Below, piece after piece: positions 55,285-64,000 of a stretch of 64,000 nt of DNA; within the stretch, counting starts at the first letter, position 1, and every line of letters begins with the position of its first letter. A program made the position numbers and the translations under genes. A model generated the notes under the pieces. That model ran no database searches. It had not been told where the DNA came from and saw only the letters and a program-made list of their open reading frames with translations. This DNA comes from Zeugodacus cucurbitae (taxonomy: Eukaryota; Arthropoda; Insecta; Diptera; Tephritidae), in NCBI RefSeq assembly GCF_028554725.1, contig NC_071670.1, positions 24,546,001 to 24,610,000 of the forward strand, given 5' to 3'.

Positions 55285-58200
55285 AAATAGAAACATAAAG
55301 AACATTTATTCATAATCATTTATTTTGTATTTTATCACATGTAAGATAAAAGTTCACTTTCCTGCAATTTAAATATCGACAAATAAAAACATAAAGAATG
55401 TTTATTCCTAATCATTTATTTTGTATTTTATCACATTTAATATCAAAGTTCAATTTCCTGCAAGTTAAATATCGACAAATAAAAACATAAAGAATGTTTA
55501 TTCATAATCATTTATTTTGTATTTTTATCACATTTAATATCAAAGTTTACATTCTAGCAAATTGAATATGGACAAATAAAAACATAAAGAACATTTATTC
55601 ATAATCATTTATTTTCCTGCAAGTTAAATATCGACAAATAAAAACATAAAGAATGTTTATTCATAATCATTTATTTTGTATTTTATCACATTTAATATCA
55701 AAGTTCACTTTCTTGCAAGTTGTTTATCGACAAATAGAAACATAAAGAATGTTTATTCATAATCATGTATTTTGTATTATTATCAGATTTATGATCAAGT
55801 TCACATTCTTGCAAGTTGAATATTGACAAATAAAAACATAAAGAACATTTATTCATAATCATTTATTTTGTATTTTATCACATTTAAGATCAAAGTTCCT
55901 TTTCTTGCAAGTTGAGTATCGACAAATAAAAGCATAAAGAATGTTTATTCATAATCATTTACTTTGTATTTTATCACATTTAAGATCAATGTTCACTTTC
56001 TTGCAAGTTGTTTATCGACAAATAGAAACATAAATAATGTTTATTCATAATCATTTATTTTGTATTTTCATCAGATTTATGATCAAGTTCACTTTCTTGC
56101 AAGTTAAATATCGACAAATAAAAACATAAAAAATGTTTACTCATAATCATTTATTTTGTATTTTTATCAGATTTGTGATCAAGTTCACATTCTTGCAAGT
56201 TGAATATTGACAAACAAAAACATAAAGAACATTTATTCATAATCATTTATTTTGTATGTTATCACATTTAAGATCAAAGTTCACTTTCTTGCAAGTTGTT
56301 TATCGACAACTGGAAACATAAAGAACATTTATTCATAATCATTTATTTTATATTTTATCAGATTTAAGATAAAAGTTCACTTTCGTGCAAGTTGAATATC
56401 GACAAATAAAAACATAAAGAAAATAAATTCATAATCATTTATTTCGTATTTTAACACATTTAAGGTCAAAGTTCACTTTCTTGCGAGTTGAATATTAAAA
56501 ATAAAAACATAAAGAACATTTATACATAATCATTTATTTTGTATTTTTATCAGATTTATGATCAAAGTTCACATTCTTCCAAGTTGAATATTGACAAATA
56601 AAAACATAAAGAGCATAAATTTATAATCATTTATTTCGTATTTTATCACATTTAAGATCAAGGTTCACTTTCTTGCAAGTTGAATATTAAAAATAAAAAC
56701 GTAAAGAATGTTTATTCATAATCATTTATTTTGTATTTTATCAGATTTATGATCAAGTTCACATTCTTGCAAGTTGAATATTGACAAATAAAAACATAAA
56801 GAACATTTATTCATAATCATTTAATTCATATTTTATCACATTTAAGATCAAAGTTCACTTTCTTGCAAGTTGTTTATCGACAAATAAAAACATTAAGAAT
56901 GTTTATTCATAATCATTTATTATGTATTTTATCAGATTTATGATCAAAGTTCACATTCTTGCAAGTTGAATATTGACAAATAAAAACATAAAGAACATAA
57001 ATTCATAATCATTTATTTCGTATTTTATCACATTTAAGATCAAAGTTCACTATCTTGCAAGTTAAATATCGACAAATAGAAACATAAAGAATGTTTATTC
57101 ATAATCATTTATTTTGTATTTTTATTCATAATCATTTATTTTGTATTTTATCACATGTAAGATAAAAGTTCACTTTCCTGCAAGTTAAATAATGACAAAT
57201 AAAAACATAAAGAATGTTTATTCATAATCATTTATTTTGTATTTTATCACATTTAATATCAAAGTTCACTTTCCTGCAAGTTAAATATCAACAAATAAAA
57301 ACATTAAGAATGTTTATTCATAATCATTTATTATGTATTTTATCAGATTTATGATCAAGTTCACATTCTTGCAAGTTGAATATTGACAAATAAAAACATA
57401 AAGAACATTTATTCATAATCATTTATTTTGTATTTTATCACTTTTAAGATCAAAGTTCGCTTTCTTGCAAGTTGTTTATCGACAAATAAAAACATAATGA
57501 ATGTTTATTCATAATCATTTATTTTGTATTTTATCACATTTAAGATCAAAGTTCACTATCTTGCAAGTTAAATATCGACAAATAGAAACATAAAGAATGT
57601 TTATTCATAATCATTTATTTTGTATTTTTATTCATAATCATTTATTTTGTATTTTATCACATGTAAGATAAAAGTTCACTTTCCTGCAAGTTAAATAATG
57701 ACAAATAAAAACATAAAGAATGTTTATTCATAATCATTTATTTTGTATTTTATCACATTTAATATCAAAGTTCACTTTCCTGCAAGTTAAATATCGACAA
57801 ATAAAAACATAAAGAATATTTATTCATAATCATTTATTTTGTATTTTATCACATTTAATATCAAAGTTCACATTCTAGCAAGTTGAATATTGACAAATAA
57901 AAACATAAAGAACATTTATTCATAATCATTTATTTTGTATTTTATCACATGTAAGATAAAAGTTCACTTTCCTGCAAGTTAAATACCGACAAATAAAAAC
58001 ATAAAGAACATTTATTCATAATCATTTATTTTGTATTTTATCACATGTAAGATAAAAGTTCACTTTCCCGCAAGTTAAATACCGACAAATAAAAACATAA
58101 AGAATGTTTATTCATAATCATTTATTTTGTATTTTATCACATTTAATATCAAAGTTCACTTTCCTGCAAGTTAAATATCGACAAATAAAAACATTAAGAA

Positions 58201-61200
58201 TGTTTATTCATAATCATTTATTTTGTATTTTATCACATTTAATATCAAAGTTCACTTTCCTGCAAGTTAAATATCGACAAATAAAAGCATAAAGAATGTT
58301 TATTCATAATCATTTACTTTGTATTTTATCACATTTAAGATCAAAGTTCACTTTCTTGCAAGTTGTTTATCGACAAATAGAAACATAAAGAATGTTTATT
58401 CATAATCATTTATTTTGTATTTTTATCAGATTTATGATCAAGTTCACATTCTTGCAAGTTGAATATTGACAAATAAAAACATAAAGAACATTTATTCATA
58501 ATCATTTACTTTGTATTTTATCACATTTAAGATCAAAGTTCACTTTCTTGCAAGTTGTTTATCGACATATAGAAACATAAAGAATGTTTATTCATAATCA
58601 TTTATTTTGTATTTTCATCAGATTTATGATCAAGTTCACTTTCCTGCAAGTTAAATATCGACAAATAAAAACATAAAAAATGTTTACTCATAATAATTTA
58701 TTTTGTATTTTTATCAGATTTGTGATCAAGTTCACATTCTTGCAAGTTGAATATTGACAAACAAAAACATAAAGAACATTTATTCATAATCATTTATTTT
58801 GTATGTTATCACATTTAAGATCAAAGTTCACTTTCCTGCAAGTTAAATATCGACAAATAAAAACATTAAGAATGTTTATTCATAATCATTTATTTTGTAT
58901 TTTATCACATTTAATATCAAAGTTCACTTTCTTGCAAGTTGTTTATCGACAAATAGAAACATAAAGAATGTTTATTCATAATCATTTACTTTGTATTTTA
59001 TCACATTTAAGATAAAAGTTTACTTTCCTGCAAGTTAAATACCGACAAATAAAAACATAAAGAACATTTATTCATAATCATTTATTTTGTATTTTATCAC
59101 ATGTAAGATAAAAGTTCACTTTCCCGCAAGTTAAATACCGACAAATAAAAACATAAAGAATGTTTATTCATAATCATTTATTTTGTATTTTATCACATTT
59201 AATATCAAAGTTCACTTTCCTGCAAGTTAAATATCGACAAATAAAAACATTAAGAATGTTTATTCATAATCATTTATTTTGTATTTTATCACATTTAATA
59301 TCAAAGTTCACTTTCTTGCAAGTTGTTTATCGACAAATAGAAACATAAAGAATGTTTATTCATAATCATGTATTTTGTATTATTATCAGATTTATGATCA
59401 AGTTCACATTCTTGCAAGTTGAATATTGACAAATAAAAACATAAAGAATGTTTATTCATAATCATTTATTTTGTATTTTATCACGTTTAATATCAAAGTT
59501 CACTTTCCTGCAAGTTAAATATCGACAAATAAAAACATTAAGAATGTTTATTCATAATCATTTATTTTGTATTTTATCACATTTAATATCAAAGTTCACT
59601 TTCCTGCAAGTTAAATATCGACAAATAAAAGCATAAAGAATGTTTATTCATAATCATTTACTTTGTATTTTATCACATTTAAGATAAAAGTTCACTTTCC
59701 TGCAAGTTAAATACCGACAAATAAAAACATAAAGAACATTTATTCATAATCATTTATTTTGTATTTTATCACATGTAAGATAAAAGTTCACTTTCCCGCA
59801 AGTTAAATACCGACAAATAAAAACATAAAGAATGTTTATTCATAATCATTTATTTTGTATTTTATCACATTTAATATCAAAGTTCACTTTCCTGCAAGTT
59901 AAATATCGACAAATAAAAACATTAAGAATGTTTATTCATAATCATTTATTTTGTATTTTATCACATTTAATATCAAAGTTCACTTTCATGCAAGTTGTTT
60001 ATCGACAAATAGAAACATAAAGAATGTTTATTCATAATCATGTATTTTGTATTATTATCAGATTTATGATCAAGTTCACATTCTTGCAAGTTGAATATTG
60101 ACAAATAAAAACATAAAGAACATTTATTCATAATCATTTATTTTGTATTTTATCACATTTAAGATCAAAGTTCCTTTTCTTGCAAGTTGTGTATCGACAA
60201 ATAAAAGCATAAAGAATGTTTATTCATAATCATTTACTTTGTATTTTATCACATTTAAGATCAATGTTCACTTTCTTGCAAGTTGTTTATCGACAAATAG
60301 AAACATAAAGAATGTTTATTCATAATCATTTATTTTGTATTTTCATCAGATTTATGATCAAGTTCACTTTCTTGCAAGTTAAATATCGACAAATAAAAAC
60401 ATAAAAAATGTTTACTCATAATCATTTATTTTGTATTTTTATCAGATTTGTGATCAAGTTCACATTCTTGCAAGTTGAATATTGACAAACAAAAACATAA
60501 AGAACATTTATTCATAATCATTTATTTTGTATGTTATCACATTTAAGATCAAAGTTCACTTTCTTGCAAGTTGTTTATCGACAACTGGAAACATAAAGAA
60601 CATTTATTCATAATCATTTATTTTATATTTTATCAGATTTAAGATAAAAGTTCACTTTCGTGCAAGTTGAATATCGACAAATAAAAACATAAAGAAAATA
60701 AATTCATAATCATTTATTTCGTATTTTAACACATTTAAGGTCAAAGTTCACTTTCTTGCGAGTTGAATATTAAAAATAAAAACATAAAGAACATTTATAC
60801 ATAATCATTTATTTTGTATTTTTATCAGATTTATGATCAAAGTTCACATTCTTCCAAGTTGAATATTGACAAATAAAAACATAAAGAGCATAAATTTATA
60901 ATCATTTATTTCGTATTTTATCACATTTAAGATCAAAGTTCACTTTCTTGCAAGTTGAATATTAAAAATAAAAACGTAAAGAATGTTTATTCATAATCAT
61001 TTATTTTGTATTTTATCAGATTTATGATCAAGTTCACATTCTTGCAAGTTGAATATTGACAAATAAAAACATAAAGAACATTTATTCATAATCATTTATT
61101 TCATATTTTATCACATTTAAGATCAAAGTTCACTTTCTTGCAAGTTGTTTATCGACAAATAAAAACATTAAGAATGTTTATTCATAATCATTTATTTTGT

Positions 61201-62150
61201 ATTTTATCAGATTTATGATCAAGTTCACATTCTTGCAAGTTGAATATTGACAAATAAAAACATAAAGAACATTTATTCATAATCATTTATTTCATATTTT
61301 ATCACATTTAAGATCAAAGTTCACTTTCTTGCAAGTTGTTTATCGACAAATAAAAACATTAAGAATGTTTATTCATAATCATTTATTATGTATTTTATCA
61401 GATTTATGATCAAAGTTCACATTCTTGCAAGTTGAATATTGACAAATAAAAACATAAAGAACATAAATTCATAATCATTTATTTCGTATTTTATCACATT
61501 TAAGATCAAAGTTCACTATCTTGCAAGTTAAATATCGACAAATAGAAACATAAAGAATGTTTATTCATAATCATTTATTTTGTATTTTTATTCATAATCA
61601 TTTATTTTGTATTTTATCACATGTAAGATAAAAGTTCACTTTCCTGCAAGTTAAATAATGACAAATAAAAACATAAAGAATGTTTATTCATAATCATTTA
61701 TTTTGTATTTTATCACATTTAATATCAAAGTTCACTTTCCTGCAAGTTAAATATCGACAAATAAAAACATTAAGAATGTTTATTCATAATCATTTATTAT
61801 GTATTTTATCAGATTTATGATCAAGTTCACATTCTTGCAAGTTGAATATTGACAAATAAAAACATAAAGAACATTTATTCATAATCATTTATTTTGTATT
61901 TTATCACTTTTAAGATCAAAGTTCGCTTTCTTGCAAGTTGTTTACCGACAAATAAAAACATAATGAATGTTTATTCATAATCATTTATTTTGTATTTTAT
62001 CACATTTAAGATCAAAGTTCACTATCTTGCAAGTTAAATATCGACAAATAGAAACATAAAGAATGTTTATTCATAATCATTTATTTTGTATTTTTATTCA
62101 TAATCATTTATTTTGTATTTTATCACATGTAAGATAAAAGTTCACTTTCC
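55285..62150. repeat. Superunit of about 7.6 kb, copy 2
   Basis: Homologous to copy 1 with a shift that falls stepwise: 7645 (tttacattctag at 47901 and 55546), 7612 (gtattattat at 48162 and 55774), 7514 (about 50590 and 58104), 7226 (52606 and 59832), 7417 (tttaccgac at 54524 and 61941). The steps reflect a 34-bp loss near 55612 and gains or losses of one to three monomers. Confidence 0.85.
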
Positions 62151-64000
62151 TGCAAGTTAAATAATGACAAATAAAAACATAAAGAATGTTTATTCATAAT
62201 CATTTATTTTGTATTTTATCACATTTAATATCAAAGTTCACTTTCCTGCAAGTTAAATATCGACAAATAAAAACATAAAGAATATTTATTCATAATCATT
62301 TATTTTGTATTTTATCACATTTAATATCAAAGTTCACATTCTAGCAAGCTGAATATTGACAAATAAAAACATAAAGAACATTTATTCATAATCATTTATT
62401 TTGTATTTTATCACATGTAAGATAAAAGTTCACTTTCCTGCAAGTTAAATACCGACAAATAAAAACATAAAGAACATTTATTCATAATCATTTATTTTGT
62501 ATTTTATCACATGTAAGATAAAAGTTCACTTTCCCGCAAGTTAAATACCGACAAATAAAAACATAAAGAATGTTTATTCATAATCATTTATTTTGTATTT
62601 TATCACATTTAATATCAAAGTTCACTTTCCTGCAAGTTAAATATCGACAAATAAAAACATTAAGAATGTTTATTCATAATCATTTATTTTGTATTTTATC
62701 ACATTTAATATCAAAGTTCACTTTCCTGCAAGTTAAATATCGACAAATAAAAGCATAAAGAATGTTTATTCATAATCATTTACTTTGTATTTTATCACAT
62801 TTAAGATCAAAGTTCACTTTCTTGCAAGTTGTTTATCGACAAATAGAAACATAAAGAATGTTTATTCATAATCATTTATTTTGTATTTTTATCAGATTTA
62901 TGATCAAGTTCACATTCTTGCAAGTTGAATATTGACAAATAAAAACATAAAGAACATTTATTCATAATCATTTACTTTGTATTTTATCACATTTAAGATC
63001 AAAGTTCACTTTCTTGCAAGTTGTTTATCGACATATAGAAACATAAAGAATGTTTATTCATAATCATTTATTTTGTATTTTCATCAGATTTATGATCAAG
63101 TTCACTTTCTTGCAAGTTAAATATCGACAAATAAAAACATAAAAAATGTTTACTCATAATCATTTATTTTGTATTTTTATCAGATTTGTGATCAAGTTCA
63201 CATTCTTGCAAGTTGAATATTGACAAACAAAAACATAAAGAACATTTATTCATAATCATTTATTTTGTATTTTATCACATTTAAGATCAAAGTTCACTTT
63301 CTTGCAAGTTGTTTATCGACAACTGGAAACATAAAGAACATTTATTCATAATCATTTATTTTATATTTTATCAGATTTAAGATAAAAGTTCACTTTCGTG
63401 CAAGTTGAATATCGACAAATAAAAACATAAAGAAAATAAATTCATAATCATTTATTTCGTATTTTAACACATTTAAGGTCAAAGTTCACTTTCTTGCGAG
63501 TTGAATATTAAAAATAAAAACATAAAGAACATTTATTCATAATCATTTATTTTGTATTTTTATCAGATTTGTGATCAAAGTTCACATTCTTGCAAGTTGA
63601 ATATTGACAAATAAAAACATAAAGACTAAAAATTTATAATCATTTATTTCGTATTTTACCACATTTAAGATCAAAGTTCACTTTCTTGCAAGTTGAATAT
63701 TAAAAATAAAAACGTAAAGAATGTTTATTCATAATCATTTATTTTGTATTTTATCAGATTTATGATCAAGTTCACATTCTTGCAAGTTGAATATTGACAA
63801 ATAAAAACATAAAGAACATTTATTCATAATCATTTATTTTGTATTTTTATCAGATTTGTGATCAAGTTCACATTCTTGCAAGTTGAATATTGACAAACAA
63901 AAACATAAAGAATATTTATTCATAATCATTTATTTTGTATTTTATCACATTTAAGATCAAAGTTCACTTTCTTGCAAGTTGTTTATCGACAACTGGAAAC
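62151..64000. repeat. Partial further copy of the 57.7-58.8 kb segment; array runs off the window
   Basis: From about 61.5 kb the order matches about 57.04 kb onward at a shift of 4466 (58104 and 62570), including the cccgcaag, cattaag, aaagcataaag and cgacatatag monomers. The last bases are a class D monomer (cgacaactggaaac), so the satellite continues to the right. Confidence 0.85.

Larger units (their letters stand above)
3339..64000. repeat. Satellite DNA array, about 96-bp monomer, about 630 copies
   Basis: An unbroken head-to-tail array. A typical monomer reads, in short blocks: aaacataaagaac, atttattcataatc, atttattttgtattt, tatcacatttaagatc, aaagttcactttcttgcaag, ttgaatattgacaaat. 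Most spacings are 95-97 bp. Monomers fall into linked classes that differ after the palindrome CTTGCAAG: (A) ttgaatattgacaaataaaa followed by aaagaacattt; (B) ttgtttatcgacaaatagaa followed by aaagaatgttt; (C) taaatatcgacaaataaaa followed by aaagaatgttt; (D) ttgtttatcgacaactggaa; (E) ttgaatattaaaaataaaa, often with acgtaaag. A second axis of variation is tatcacatttaag or tatcacatgtaag versus tttatcagatttatgatc. Classes are arranged in larger units repeated in tandem. No gene, tRNA or rRNA is seen anywhere in the array. Function is unknown; pericentromeric or centromeric heterochromatin is a reasonable inference but is not shown by the sequence. Confidence 0.97.

Noticed and set aside
50590..62758. 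Eight plus-strand open frames of 62 codons with nearly the same protein sequence
   Set aside because: Each is just two satellite monomers read in a frame that happens to lack stops; start and stop fall at fixed monomer positions, and most other monomers close the frame with TAA.
3339..64000. CRISPR-like array
   Set aside because: Repeats are contiguous 96-bp monomers with no unique spacers of constant length, no leader and no cas genes, and the retrotransposon shows the DNA is eukaryotic.
3339..64000. Telomeric or subtelomeric simple repeat
   Set aside because: No TTAGG- or TTAGGG-type short repeat is present; the period is about 96 bp.
3339..64000. tRNA, rRNA or other structured RNA genes
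   Set aside because: Reading both strands of the consensus monomers showed no cloverleaf or rRNA-like sequence; the AT-rich composition and 96-bp periodicity account for everything seen.
3339..64000. Polyadenylation signals (AATAAA) on both strands
   Set aside because: They occur in nearly every monomer as a result of AT-rich composition, so they carry no information about real transcript ends.
3339..64000. CENP-B box
   Set aside because: No motif resembling the CG-containing CENP-B box was seen in the monomers; CG dinucleotides are limited to tatcgac, tttcgtatt and similar places.

Overview
The window is a block of eukaryotic, almost certainly animal, heterochromatin-like DNA. It holds one protein-coding element, an intact non-LTR retrotransposon of the RTE type, at 69-3338 on the minus strand. 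All remaining sequence (1-68 and 3339-64000) is one uninterrupted tandem array of a very AT-rich satellite with a monomer of about 96 bp, roughly 630 monomers by arithmetic. Both window ends lie inside the array. I do not recognise the satellite. The wording of the retrotransposon protein (an apurinic-type endonuclease plus reverse transcriptase, often annotated in insects as 'craniofacial development protein 2-like') points to an insect, perhaps a fly; this is an inference with modest confidence.

Layout. 1-68: satellite. 69-3338: RTE element in reverse orientation, flanked by the 6-bp target-site duplication TTAAAT (63-68 and 3339-3344), with an (AT)7 tail on its 3' side, an open 1020-codon frame (100-3162) and a short 5' leader. 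3339-64000: satellite. The array is not a simple monomer ladder. Monomers fall into several sequence classes and are organised in multi-kilobase higher-order units duplicated in tandem at different scales: a 1431-bp unit (6.65-9.26 kb), a 3403-bp unit nested in a 5414-bp unit (10.47-23.2 kb), a 2580-bp unit (21.6-26.6 kb), a unit of 2652-2940 bp in four copies (31.25-42.24 kb), an 828-bp unit (42.2-43.6 kb), a 2075-bp displacement (45.3-48.1 kb) and a superunit of about 7.6 kb in two copies (47.64-62.15 kb) followed by part of a third.

How the parts relate. The most informative observation is that 9698-10160 is an uninterrupted paralogue of the sequence into which the RTE inserted: the 68 bp left of the element and 401 bp right of it match this stretch base for base by eye, including private variants, with one TTAAAT. 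That fixes the element's boundaries and target duplication, and shows that the retrotransposon arrived after this part of the satellite had duplicated. No RNA genes, CRISPR arrays, cellular protein genes, bacterial features or LTRs were seen. Short open frames in the satellite (32 codons per 96-bp monomer) are by-products of the monomer length being a multiple of three.
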